Part shown: piece after piece, positions 33,350 through 44,302 of the stretch
How positions within the stretch are numbered: the first letter of the stretch is position 1
Layout: every line of letters starts with the position of its first letter
Source: Silene conica
Taxonomy: Eukaryota; Streptophyta; Magnoliopsida; Caryophyllales; Caryophyllaceae
Reading direction: 5' to 3'
NCBI GenBank assembly: GCA_029255685.2
Contig: CM055313.2
Span: 53,111,579-53,175,578 of the forward strand
DNA: 64,000 nucleotides
Translations under genes and position numbers: made by a program
The notes under the pieces: model-generated
Told to the model about the DNA's origin: nothing
Database searches by the model: none
What the model saw: only the letters and a program-made list of their open reading frames with translations

Positions 33350-33513
33350 TATTAAGAAAAACGCCGCAAATGTCTTATTTGAGGCGGTTTTTTGAAAAAA
33401 CGCCTCAAATAAATTTATGCTCTAAAAAAAAAGAAAGATTTGTTTTCTATTTGCGGCGGTTTGTCAAAAACGCCTCAAATAAAGAGCCGCAAATGACTAT
33501 TTTTCTACTAGTG
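33350..33513. repeat. right subterminal repeats of the UPF1-carrying CACTA
   Basis: GAAAAACGCCGCAAATG-like and ATTTGAGGCGGTTTTT units, in inverted arrangement relative to the left array, end in the terminal inverted repeat. Confidence 0.85.
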
Positions 33514-34388
33514 TAGGCATCCATATCTATAGAGATAGATCGAAAAGGATGTTGGCATTGAGTCAAGAAGATTATATAGATAAGATTCTTGATAGATTCA
33601 GTATGACAGACTCCAAAAGAGGTTACCTTCCTGTTATTCATGGGGTGCATCTGAGTAAGAAACAATCACCTACAACATCAGAAGAAACTGAACGCATGAG
33701 TCGGATACCTTATGCTACGGCAGTAGGGTCGATCATGTATGCCATGATGTGCACACGTCCAAACGTCGCATATGCATTGAGTATGGTCAGCCGTTACCAA
33801 ATTAATCCAGGTGAAAGTCACTGGATAGCCGTCAAGGACATCCTTAAGTACTTACGAAGGACTAAGGATTGGGCTCTGGTATATGGTGGAAACACAGAGC
33901 TATGTGTTAAAGGTTACAAAGATACTGGTTTCCAAAACGATCGTGATGATTCCAAATCTCAGTCGGGTTTTGTCTTTACTCTTATTGGTGGAGCAGTCAG
34001 CTGGAAGAGTTCCAAGCAGAGTGTCACAACATATTCTACAACAGAGTCTGAGTACTTGGCAGCTTCCGAAGCTGCAAAGGAAGCTATTTGGACGCGTTAT
34101 TTCTTACAAGGATTAAAGGTAGTGCCTAGTGTGAAAGATCCAATCACCCTTTATTGTGATAAAAGTGGTGCCATCTTCCAGGCTAAGGAGCCTAAGTCTA
34201 GCAACAAATCTAGACATGTACTCAGAAAAGCTCATCTGATAAGAGATCATATGGAGCAAAAGGAGATAGCATTGTGCAAGATTGGAACGGATAACAACAT
34301 TGCAAATCCGCTGACTAAGGCACTACCGCATAATAAACATGAAAGGCACATCTCATCCATGGGGATAAAACGTGTTCCAGAGTTGTAA

Positions 34389-35162
34389 TAAACATTATTT
34401 GATTCATATTTAATCATTTCAATTATTACTTAATAAAATCATTGAATTTCTTTATATTGTATTACATGTGGATTGTGTGACAATTTTGAACACCACACAG
34501 TGAACTGTTTTACTTTATATGTCTGCATTGTCCGTAATCACCAATATGAGCTGATAACTCGGGTGATTATTTTGTTAGTTGAAGGATGGAAGGTTCAATA
34601 TTCCATAAGTCAAGCGTTTGACTGATCAATAACAAATATGGGTATATGATATCGCATAGGACATAATGACCACAACATAGAGTCCTAAATGTTAAGATAC
34701 ATTAGGTGTCTGGTCGTGGATGGGACGTCTATTGTGATTCCTAACGTCGGTTCTTTGACCATTGTTTATTTCATGCGATATAGACAGATTTTGGGTGGTT
34801 TAGGTTTCTGTCCTAGGTCGCACCGTAAAAGAAGGCCAATCGGACTTTTACTAGGCCATTTCATGTTGTGCTTCCATCGGCAGGTTATAAGTCAAGGAAA
34901 ATATCCAGCCTTTATCAGGTTTTATATACATTTCTCAGGGCCACTCGAGGAGTAGTAACTTAAACGCATGGCCATGCTCGAATATGATTCGTATCAGTTA
35001 TGTTACTCTCTAGTCGAGGAAACCACTCTTGATATGATTACTTGGGAGATATGACCTTGTAAGGTGAGACTTTGCAATTTGTCTTCCATTGAGTGGGAGA
35101 ATAATTTATGGATATGAGAATGGTAATCGCACACACACTTGTAGGACAAGCAAGTGGGAGAT
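34389..35162 (+). other. 3' non-coding region of element D
   Basis: It aligns with the same region of A, B and C. The block around 34930-35035 (TCAGGGCCACTCGAGGAGTA, GCATGGCCATGCTCGAATA) is conserved far better than its surroundings. The minus-strand frames open in A, B and C are not open here. It ends in the polypurine tract GCAAGTGGGAGAT. Confidence 0.7.
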
Positions 35163-35268
35163 TGTTGGAGTAAATGTCCTCCACAGTGTGTGATTATTTG
35201 AATAAATCTTTTACAGGATCACACAGGGATACTTAGTATGTTAATTAGTTGGTTAACTTTATCGGTAA

Positions 35269-36826
35269 TGATGCGTGTCTATTTTATGATGTTTTTCATC
35301 TATTTTTACACGCATTTGGTCGCTCATTTACTATGTTTTAGCCTTTATTTCCCAACAATCGTGTACTTTCGTATTTTTATGCACTTTTGCAGATTTATGC
35401 GGAAAATGGACGATTTAGCACCAAATTCATATCCTCGAGTCTTTTGCATAATTAAGGAATAACGAAAGGTCAACTGGAATCTTTATTTAAGTGCCAAAAG
35501 TCAAAACAAGAAGAAATCCGAAGAATTCCATACGGAGGCGGTCGACCGACCAGCTAAACGGGTCGGCCGACCAGGCCTGATTTTCAATAAAAGTCCAAAT
35601 CTGAAGAAAAGCCCAAGAATTCAACGAAGTCCGTAAAGGAGGTCGACCGACCCACCAAAGTGGTTGACCGACCTCAGCGAAGCCCAGAACAATTCTTTTC
35701 GGAAATAAATTAGAAGTAGAGTCTTTAGGAAACTCTAAGTTGTGCCCTATATAAGCTAATCTTGTAGTTAGGGTTTATCATCGAGTTTTATTTTTTAGAA
35801 AAAGTTACAATCCAGTATCAATTAGCATCTAGTTTATTTAGAAGAATTTTAGTTTTGTAATCTTCCAACAATTCTCAAGCATTCAATAAAGTTTGTTCCT
35901 TTCTGCCCTAATTCCGATTGTGGTAATTACTCTTTTAATCTAGCTTTATTATTGTTCTTAATTTTATTACATTCGTCTAAGTCAGAATCTCAAGCTTTAT
36001 TAATCCTTGCATGTTTAGATTATTTACTATGTTTACCATGTTTAATCCCGTTTTCATCTTAACAACCATGAGTAGCTAAATTTCATATGTTAGGATGTAG
36101 GGGATAATATGCGTAGGTAGAATAAATTCCGAAACCGACTTGTAGCAGAGCCACGGTCGGCCGACTCAAATAGTGGGTCGGTCGACCGAGGCTGTGGTCG
36201 GCCGACTGGAATAGCTGGTCGGTCGACCACTCGCGTTTGTATCCTGTGCCGTCTTTCTTTGTTGACTATAATACCCTACAATGGAACTGAAAGGAGACTT
36301 GTAGGATGCTAGTAATGACCTACCCAAGATTGAGAGATACGGGAAGGGCATTGGTTTACACCTTAAGACGGCTAGGTTACTCAAGACCGAAAGGTATGTG
36401 ACCTAGGATTTAGGAATCACCCTTATTTTTGACACCCAATAATTGTGAGACCTAGGAACTAATAGCATAGGCTGAAAGGAGCTATTAGGTAGCATAGACC
36501 TAAAAAGATATGTTACACCCCCTTACGCGACTGCAATACATGTTGACCTTAGGATTTAGTTTACCTTAGCTATTTATTACCCAAACATCCTAGCATCCCT
36601 TTTTATTATATTTTATTCTCATCTTTTAATTCTTGTTTTATTTTAATCTTTGCTTAGACTTAGTAATCAACAATCAAAACCCCCAAATATTTGTTACCCT
36701 TAAACATTAAAACTCAAACAATAAACATTCCCCACCTCTCTGTGGTTCGACCCTGACTTTCGCTATCTATAGTTAAAGGTTAGGAATTATAAATTTTATC
36801 TTTGGTACCCTCAACGACGGGCATCA
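35269..36826 (+). repeat. 5' LTR of gypsy element F
   Basis: Starts TGATGCGTGTCTATTTTATG and ends ACGACGGGCATCA. It has GGTCGACC-type palindromes at 35539-35673 and 36152-36231 and a TATA-like CCCTATATAAGC near 35745. Confidence 0.95.
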
Positions 36827-36831
36827 AATTT

Positions 36832-36848
36832 TGGCGCCGTTGCCGAGG
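36832..36848 (+). promoter_or_regulatory. primer-binding site, Asp-tRNA type
   Basis: TGGCGCCGTTGCCGAGG follows the 5' LTR after 5 bases. It is the classic primer site of Athila and Tat gypsy elements, complementary to the 3' end of tRNA-Asp. Confidence 0.9.
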
Positions 36849-36947
36849 AGGTGACGCCAGTGTTTATTGTTTTTGTTTTTGTTTCTCTTTGTTTAAGGAA
36901 CTTTTCGTTCCTTAAACCTTCTCACCGTTTTCTTGTAGTTTCCTCTT

Positions 36948-39332
36948 ATGCGCAGGTCAGTTCAAGGAGAACTCCTACCACTAGACCACGAGCTAGAGAG
37001 GACTCTTAGAGAAAGGAGAAAGCAACTTCTAGCAAATCAGGAAGGAGGCTCACCATCTTCCTTATTTCAAGAAGACCTTTTCGAACAACCATCTTTACCA
37101 TCTTCACCAAAAACACCACCTTCACAACCAAATTCACCCAACAATCCACCTTCACCAAAAACACCACCTTTTACCTACTTTCCAGTTTTTCCTAAAGAAG
37201 AAGAGAATATGGCAGAAGAAGCTACTATTGTCAGTCACTCCATGCCTCAGGCAAAGGACCTATACAAAGGGTTCACTTTACCTGCAGGTACTGGGAAGCC
37301 ATTCGAGGCCAAGCCTGCCTACATTACTATGGTTGAAAGAAACCAATTTGGAGGCTCGGCCAATGAGGATGCTGCAAAGCATATTGAAATCTTCACAGAT
37401 TACATATGCTCTATTGCACCCCCAGAAGGAGTGACGCAGGACCAGATTAAGCAAACCATGTTTATCTTCTCCCTTAGGGACTCTGCGAGAGAGTGGTACA
37501 GAGATCTAGACCGCACTGCTGCGGGAGTCACAGATTGGAATACCCTAGCCTTAGCATTCTACAGGAAATACTATTCTGCATCAAAGACCAATGCTTTAAG
37601 AGCGCAGATTACAAATTTCAAGCAAGGCCCCAATGAATATTTTAGTGAGGCGTGGGACAGGTTCAAGAGACTTGTTCGATCCATACCACATCACGGATTC
37701 GAACAATGGTTTCTTTGCAACCAGTTCTACAATGGCCTCTACGATGACAACAGGGCCTATCTAGATGCTGCAGCTAATGGGAGATTCCAAGATAATTCAG
37801 GAGAGACTAAGGGTCTCAAATTAATAGAAGATGTTGATGTACACCGTGCTGAGCATGGCACTTCCAGAGGAAATCAAAGGAAATCTGAATACAACCTATC
37901 AGCAATTGAGGCCTTGACAGCCAAGTTGGAAAAATTTGAGGCTGAAGGAAAATTCGATCTAGGGAGTGGAAGCAAGGGCGGTATTTATCAGGTGAACGCC
38001 GTTCAAGACGGACCCTTTGCTTGTGAGAGGTGCGGTGGAGAAGGGCACGTGTCAAAATTATGTACTTTATCCAATGAAACATGTGTCGCTTTTCAACATT
38101 ATCGTGGGAACAATTTCTATGACCCGAATAATAATAATGTCCATCCCAACCTAAGGTGGACTAGCCAGAATGTTCTTAACCCACAACATATGCAACCTCA
38201 GCAAAATTCCACATATATCCCCCCACATAAGCAAGGTTTTCAAAAACCACCCTTCAACCCTGAACCACCTTCTAATCCACCACCCAACACAGAAACTCTT
38301 ATCCAAAATCTTATTGGGTTGGTTCAGAAGGAGTCACAGGCTAGGGAGGCAGGGATGAAGATGTTAGAATCTCAGATTGCTCAAATCGCGAGCAAGAATG
38401 ATACTAGGGCTCCGGGTCAACTTCCGACCAAACCGGACCAGAAAAAAGAGACTCTAAACGTCGTATCCTTACGAAGTGGAGCTAAAGTGGGGGTTGAGAG
38501 AGAAAAACAGAAGAAAAGCAGAAAGAGCGGTCGACTGACCACAGAGCAGAATCCGGAAATTTCCACTGAACAGGAGAACGGTCGACCAACCGAAGCTAAT
38601 GGTCGACCGACCGCCGAGGCAGAGCCAGAGACTCCTTTTCGTCCAGAATTGCCAGATAACTTAAGGGATTTTCTTTTTAGGGGTGATAATACCCCTAGGT
38701 TTCTGAAGAGAGCTGCAAATACTGAGTCTTCAGCCGCTCCTTTCCCAGAAAGACTTGTACCTTCGAAGGATCAGGTATCTTTTGACAAATTTAAGGATGT
38801 GATTCGTTCATTAAATGTTCAAGTCCCTTTTCTAGAATTAGTTCAACAAGTTCCTTCTTATCTTAAATTTATGAGACAGCTTTTGTCAAGAAAGAGGTCT
38901 CTAGAAAAGGTTGAGTCGGTGGCCCTCACTGAAGAGTCATCTAGCTTTTTATCACATGTCATTGCCCCTCATAAATTAGAGGACCCTGGTAGTTTTTCTG
39001 TCCCCTGCAATATAGGAACCTTCCCAGTTAAGAAGGCTCTATGCGACCTAGGTGCTAGTATAAGTGTCATGCCCCTAAGCGTTGCCTTAAAATTAGGAAT
39101 GACCGAATTTGCAGTGACCAGTATGACAGTCCAGATGGCGGATCGTACATCTATGGAACCTATAGGAGTGTTGGAAAACATTCCTGTGCGTATTGACAGG
39201 TTCTTCTTCCCAGTTGATTTCGTAGTTTTGGACATTCCAAAGGATGCCCATATACCTATAATTCTAGGAAGACCTTTCCTTCACACCGCAGGTGCCATTA
39301 TAGATGTAGGCACTGGAACTTTGACCTTTTAA
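36948..39332 (+). CDS. gag-protease polyprotein of element F (794 codons)
   Basis: The frame opens at the first ATG 100 bases after the PBS. After a proline-rich N-terminus it has a retrotransposon gag domain (about residues 140-290: EIFTDYICS, REWYRDLD, YRKYYSASKTNALRAQITNF, WFLCNQFYNGL), a CCHC knuckle CERCGGEGHVSKLC, a long polar linker with the RPT and GRPT repeats encoded by the GGTCGACC palindromes, and an aspartic protease with CDLGASISVMPLS and ILGRPFLHTAGAIIDVG. Gag would form the particle and protease would cut it. It looks whole for these two domains; pol is absent from the element. Confidence 0.92.
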   Translation: MRRSVQGELLPLDHELERTLRERRKQLLANQEGGSPSSLFQEDLFEQPSLPSSPKTPPSQPNSPNNPPSPKTPPFTYFPVFPKEEENMAEEATIVSHSMPQAKDLYKGFTLPAGTGKPFEAKPAYITMVERNQFGGSANEDAAKHIEIFTDYICSIAPPEGVTQDQIKQTMFIFSLRDSAREWYRDLDRTAAGVTDWNTLALAFYRKYYSASKTNALRAQITNFKQGPNEYFSEAWDRFKRLVRSIPHHGFEQWFLCNQFYNGLYDDNRAYLDAAANGRFQDNSGETKGLKLIEDVDVHRAEHGTSRGNQRKSEYNLSAIEALTAKLEKFEAEGKFDLGSGSKGGIYQVNAVQDGPFACERCGGEGHVSKLCTLSNETCVAFQHYRGNNFYDPNNNNVHPNLRWTSQNVLNPQHMQPQQNSTYIPPHKQGFQKPPFNPEPPSNPPPNTETLIQNLIGLVQKESQAREAGMKMLESQIAQIASKNDTRAPGQLPTKPDQKKETLNVVSLRSGAKVGVEREKQKKSRKSGRLTTEQNPEISTEQENGRPTEANGRPTAEAEPETPFRPELPDNLRDFLFRGDNTPRFLKRAANTESSAAPFPERLVPSKDQVSFDKFKDVIRSLNVQVPFLELVQQVPSYLKFMRQLLSRKRSLEKVESVALTEESSSFLSHVIAPHKLEDPGSFSVPCNIGTFPVKKALCDLGASISVMPLSVALKLGMTEFAVTSMTVQMADRTSMEPIGVLENIPVRIDRFFFPVDFVVLDIPKDAHIPIILGRPFLHTAGAIIDVGTGTLTF

Positions 39333-41278
39333 GTAGGAAAGCATTCTATTATTTATGGCCTATCTTATAGGAAAAAGGATGCTATGACCCCCATTACATG
39401 TAATGCTATCACTTCTGAAAAGAAGTATGAGGTCATCACTACTTCTCCTACTTTAATACCTGTTCCTGTATCTGTTTTTACACCTCCGCCCCAGATTGGG
39501 AGCAATATGGAGGACACTTCTATTGTGGATAATGCAGGAATTGGTTTGGGGAAACCCAAAGTAGAGAAAGTCATAGTCCAAAGAGGAGGAATGGGATGTC
39601 TAAGCTATAAAGAAGATGAGGACCCAGACATCGTGGATCGGGAGGAGAAGAAGAAGAGGAGGCCAGCTCAAGAGGAGAGACCGTCGCATATGCTTTGCGA
39701 CGGCGGAAAGAAGAAGTGTTTTGTTACTCAAACAAACAATGTGGAGACTACGGCTTGTCGTCAAAGGCCGTGGTCAGATATTTTCCGCATCTTTAGCGGA
39801 TAGTTTTTCCGAGTTTCAGTTTTAAGACAATTTACTTTTGTTGTGTGAGACTTTTTTATTTTCGTGTGCTCGTAGTTTTAGAACTTTACGCTTGCATAGA
39901 TGAAAACTTTGGACTTGTTTCTGGTATCTCGCGCATTTTCGGGCGCATATTTTTTTTCTTGCTTTTTCAGGTTCAACGAAGAAAATAGGACCGCTGGGAC
40001 ACAGACGGTCGACCGACCAGATACACCAGTCGGTCGACCTAGTCGCCGTATTGCTAAAACTTTCTGTAGTTTGTAGGAAGATCGGTCGACCTGTTATCTG
40101 GGTCGGTCGACCTTCTGTCCGTCGCAGTCTTTCGTTTTCTTCCTCGGGAACCGTACAACCGTCTTTGGTATTTCAGTGGCACTGCTGGCCATCAAAACCT
40201 CCCAGCTTACGCTGGTTTGGGGAGGTTTTTCTCATACATCTATTAACCCAGTGAGTTCTTTCCAGTTTTCCTTAGTTTCTATTTTCTCTGCATCTTTCTT
40301 TTAATTTTCTGAAACCTTTACTTAGGCTAATGCACAATGGGGACATTGTGCGGGTTGGTTTGGGGAATGGTTTCGTGTCACATGCATTGCATTCTGTCAC
40401 ACGTTTATTGCATTTCTGTCTTGCATTGTTCTTTTCTTTATTTTCCTTATATATACAAAAAAAATTCAAAAAAAATAGAAAAAATTTCAAAAATTTCCAA
40501 AAAATGCACGTTTATTTTAGCATATAGGTCGAGTCGGAACGAAAGTATTTCAAGGATGATTTAGCTATCTTACATGTTTATGCCTTTACCTTGCCTTGTC
40601 AACTTGTTTTAGTATGAGAGTCTTTCGCATATCTACGAGTTTTTGTCAACTTGCATATCTTGAGACTTGACTTATACCTTGGCAACCTACTATACATTCT
40701 AAGGTTTAAAGCTTATTTCCTGGTTTCATTCTTAAACCAGTTGTCTAGGATGTGAGTAGTGCTCCCCTTGGAACATGTTACATCAATATGCATAAACATG
40801 AACTTGAATTGCTATATACTTGTTTTACTTTCTCGTTTTGTGAGTCTTGATACGTGCATTTGGGATCCCTTTTCTCATATTTACCCATAAGCTTCACATA
40901 GCCAAAATTGCCTTGTTATTCCCCCAAAATTACATCCCATACTTAGCCTACCCTTCCAAGCTAGTATTTGTAGTCCTTGGTTTATTTTGAGGTATCTTGG
41001 TTTATTTGCTATCTTGAGCAAAAAGAGAAAGAAGAAAGAAAAGAAAAAAGAACAGAAAAATTCAGAAGAAGAAAGAAAGAAAAGAAAAACGAAAAAATAA
41101 AAAAAAATTTACAGGAAGTCAGTCGACCGACCCCCTTCACAGGTCGGCCGACCACCTTACAGCACCAAAACTAAAAAAAAATTCATTCCAAAATCCCTTT
41201 CTTTTATTTGTTATCACTCCCGTGCTTCATTCAAAAATATTGGGGAATCATTTCTTATTTAATGTGAGAGTTGTGCTA

Positions 41279-41318
<40 letters not shown>

Positions 41319-41841
41319 ACTTTCTTAATTTCAAGAGTTGTGAAATATGTTGTTGGGAACCGGTTCTACTAGCTTGGCTACTAACCCCACAAATCCAAAA
41401 ACATCTTAACCACTTTTACCTTTTACCTCACATATCTTTCATTACCTCAATTGCATGTATCTAAGTCACTTAATAAGATTATTATACAAAGTTGTAGAAT
41501 TCTTGTTCATGTTAGATTGCAGGCATGTTTCCATGGGTCATAGTTAGGTGAGTGTCATGACAAATATACTTCTTTCTATCTTTTACATATACTCACCCTT
41601 TGCTTCATGAGTGTCTCGAGCGTACCGCGAGAGTCCATAGTATGAAGTCTCTATAGTCTCTAGTGTTGCAAGTTTGACAAACACCATAACTCGTTTGCAT
41701 GATTTAAATACTTTCTCATTTTGTACTTGGCATTGGTTTAGGATAACATGTAAATTTCGCTCTGAGATTGAAATCGTTCCATTAGTTAGGATCGAGTCTA
41801 TTTCTTGCTTGAGGGCAAGCAAGGGTTTGGTTTGGGGAATT
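39333..41841 (+). other. non-coding 3' region of element F
   Basis: A short frame follows gag-protease to about 39803, then non-coding DNA. It holds GGTCGACC palindromes at 40007-40112 and 41126-41155, a GACATTGTGCGGGTTGGTTT stretch at 40343-40362, A-rich runs near 40458-40505 and a 35-base A tract at 41280-41314. The stretch 40330-40760 is homologous to 61942-62360 of element G. The polypurine tract TTTGGTTTGGGGAATT precedes the 3' LTR. Confidence 0.75.
41280..41314 (+). repeat. 35-base poly(A) tract
   Basis: An uninterrupted A run inside the non-coding region of F. Confidence 0.95.
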
Positions 41842-43400
41842 TGATGCGTGTCTATTTTATGATGTTTTTCATCTATTTTTACACGCATTTGGTCGCTCAT
41901 TTACTATGTTTTAGCCTTTTTTTTTCCCAACAATCGTGTACTTTCGTATTTTTATGCACTTTTGCAGATTTATGCGGAAAATAGACGATTTAGCACCAAA
42001 TTCATATCCTCGAGTCTTTTGCATAATTAAGGAATAACGAAAGGTCAACTGGAATCTTTATTTAAGTGCCAAAAGTCAAAACAAGAAGAAATCCGAAGAA
42101 TTCCATACGGAGGCGGTCGACCGACCAGCTAAACGGGTCGGCCGACCAGGCCTGATTTTCAATAAAAGTCCAAATTTGAAGAAAAGCCCAAGAATTCAAC
42201 GAAGTCCGTAAAGGAGGTCGACCGACCCACCAAAGTGGTCGACCGACCTCAGCGAAGCCCAGAACAATTCTTTTCGGAAATAAATTAGAAGTAGAGTCTT
42301 TAGGAAACTCTAAGTTGTGCCCTATATAAGCTAATCTTGTAGTTAGGGTTTATCATCGAGTTTTATTTTTTAGAAAAAGTCACAATCCAGTATCAATTAG
42401 CATCTAGTTTATTTAGAAGAATTTTAGTTTTGTAATCTTCCAACAATTCTCAAGCATTCAATAAAGTTTGTTCATTTCTGCCCTAATTCCGATTGTGGTA
42501 ATTACTCTTTTAATCTAGCTTTATTATTGTTCTTAATTTTATTACATTCGTCTAAGTCAGAATCTCAAGCTTTATTAATCCTTGCATGTTTAGATTATTT
42601 ACTATGTTTACCATGTTTAATCCCGTTTTCATTTTAACAACCATGAGTAGCTAAATTTCATATGTTAGGATGTAGGGGATAATATGCGTAGGTAGAATAA
42701 ATTCCGAAACCGACTTGTAGCAGAGCCACGGTCGGCCGACTCAAATAGTGGGTCGGTCGACCGAGGCTGTGGTCGGCCGACTGGAATAGCTGGTCGGTCG
42801 ACCACTCGCGTTTGTATCCTGTTCCGTCTTTCTTTGTTGACTATAATACCCTACAATGGACTGAAAGGAGACTTGTAGGATGTTAGTAATGACCTACCCA
42901 AGATTGAGAGATACGGGAAGGGCATTGGTTTACACCTTAAGACGGCTAGGTTACTCAAGACTGAAAGGTATGTGACCTAGGATTTAGGAATCACCCTTAT
43001 TTTTGACACCCAATAATTGTGAGACCTAGGAACTAATAGCATAGGCCGAAAGGAGCTATTAGGTAGCATATACCTAAAAAGATATGTTACACCCCCTTAC
43101 GCGACTGCAATACATGTTGACCTTAGGATTTATTTTACCTTAGCTATTTATTACCCAAACATCCTAGCATCTCTTTTTATTATATTTTATTCTCATCTTT
43201 TAATTCTTGTTTTATTTTAATCTTTGCTTAGACTTAGTAATCAACAATCAAAACCCCCAAATATTTGTTACCCTTAAACATTAAAACTCAAACAATAAAC
43301 ATTCCCCACCTCTCTGTGGTTCGACCCTGACTTTCGCTATCTATAGTTAAAGGTTAGGAATTATAAATTTTATCTTTGGTACCCTCAACGACGGGCATCA
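41842..43400 (+). repeat. 3' LTR of gypsy element F
   Basis: Starts TGATGCGTGTCTATTTTATG and ends GGGCATCA, directly before the GGTAA duplication. Palindromes are at 42116-42251 and 42728-42804. Confidence 0.95.
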
Positions 43401-44302
43401 GGTAACGATTGGCTCGCTAGAAGTTCGACGTTACTATCATATGATGGCGATAATCAGTTGATCCCTAAAGATCACACATATAGGATAGTACTGATAAATG
43501 TGATTATATATTGATATAATTACGTAAATGCTAAACTTAGCTAAATGTAGTTAAGTAGATGATAAACATTTAATATGATTAAATAATAATTAGGAGAAAT
43601 GAATTAAATGTTAATTCTAACAAATATATATATATGTTATATTTATTAATTTTATTTTAATATATGATATTTTAGAATAATATAATTGGGTTAATTAATT
43701 ATAAGATAATTGATTAATGTTCTCCGGGAATTATAATTGTACACCGAAAATTATTAAAATATGTATGATGTTTTAAGGAAATTCGGAATAAGGAAACTAA
43801 CTTAGAATATTATAATATAAGGAGGTTTTCATGAAACTGACTTAGAATATTATAATATAATGAGGTTTCCAGGAAACTGACTTAGAATATTATAATATAA
43901 GGAGGTTTCCTAATAGAAGTACAATACCAACACAAACCAAAACCCTATAAGAAGAGTTTCGGCCGTGTGGTACAAGGGACCGAAAGAAAAGGAGTTTTCA
44001 CTCTTGTTACCTTGATCAGTTTATGATCTTCCTCTAAAATAATTAATAGTAATTTAGGAGGAGCTTTGAAGGGATCTTTCTCAGTCATCTTGGATGCAAT
44101 CTAAGGAGAACTTCTACCTTGAAGTTTGGGTTTATACTAGTTTGTTCTTAGGCCGATCTCATATAAGACTAAAGGATAATTCTATATTCTTGACTGTTTA
44201 ATTCTTGCAATTGAGGTTTTATTGAATCGTTTTTTATATAATCCTTGGCAGTATTAATGTGATTAATACTTTTATAAGTAATTTAAGAAATTATTTCCTA
44301 CA

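Larger units (their letters stand above)
29392..33513. mobile_element. non-autonomous CACTA transposon carrying UPF1 exons, 4122 bp
   Basis: The perfect terminal inverted repeats are 28 bp long, start CACTAGTAGAAAAATAG and are flanked by the 3-bp duplication TAG (29389-29391 and 33514-33516), so the element interrupts pol of D. Subterminal arrays of TTTGCGGCG and GAGGCGTTTTT words sit at both ends. No transposase is visible. The interior is mostly a contiguous genomic piece of a UPF1 RNA helicase gene, exons and introns, on the minus strand. This is host-gene capture by a CACTA element, as known from soybean Tgm-Express and from other plants. Confidence 0.95.
27517..34388 (+). pseudogene. pol region of element D (broken; split by CACTA at 29392-33513)
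   Basis: It continues D after block E: GAG-pre-integrase finger (CESCLIGK), integrase (NGVS, TPYEMWKG), RT ([19 protein letters not shown]) and, after the CACTA, RNase H (STTESEYLAASEAAK, SSNKSRHVLRKAHL) to the final PHNKHERHISSMGI. The protein is clearly related to A, B and C but more diverged. It is broken at many points and is a fossil. Confidence 0.92.
35269..43400 (+). mobile_element. gypsy element F: Athila-like, gag-protease only (TR-GAG type)
   Basis: F has LTRs of 1558 and 1559 bp (35269-36826 and 41842-43400), a PBS at 36832-36848, a long gag-protease frame, about 2.5 kb of non-coding DNA and a polypurine tract before the 3' LTR. The duplication GGTAA (35264-35268 and 43401-43405) shows that it inserted as a unit into the LTR of D. 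By eye the LTRs differ at about 15 sites plus a few small indels, near 1%, so a few hundred thousand years at usual plant rates. No RT, RNase H or integrase is present, as in the non-autonomous TR-GAG group; an autonomous Athila relative would have to supply them. The gag frame looks whole. Confidence 0.92.
8465..44302 (+). mobile_element. Ty1/copia element D, old, split by several later insertions
   Basis: Element D is an older relative of A, B and C. Its visible parts are the leader (8465-9527), gag and protease (9528-10784), pol (27517-29391 and 33514-34388), the 3' non-coding region (34389-35162) and the 3' LTR (35163-35268 and 43406-44302). It carries three insertions proven by target duplications or near-duplications: block E at 10785-27511, a CACTA element at 29392-33513 and gypsy element F at 35269-43400. 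The left end of its leader meets the gene-fragment block and its 5' LTR is not in the window. The coding region is broken in many places (roughly eight or more, besides the insertions), so it is dead. Its own 5' LTR is needed for dating. Confidence 0.9.
35163..44302 (+). repeat. 3' LTR of element D, split by element F
   Basis: The LTR runs TGTTGGAGTAAATGTCC at 35163-35268, is interrupted by F (35269-43400) plus its 5-bp duplication, and continues from 43406 to TTATTTCCTACA at 44302, giving about 1003 bp. It shares the GATTGGCT...TTGACGTTA block with the LTRs of A, B, C and J. It contains a 43-47-bp unit with CTTAGAATATTATAATATAA about three times near 43800-43910. Confidence 0.88.

Noticed and set aside
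41222-41464. Frame with a poly-lysine run
   Set aside because: The lysines come from the 35-base A tract; not a gene.
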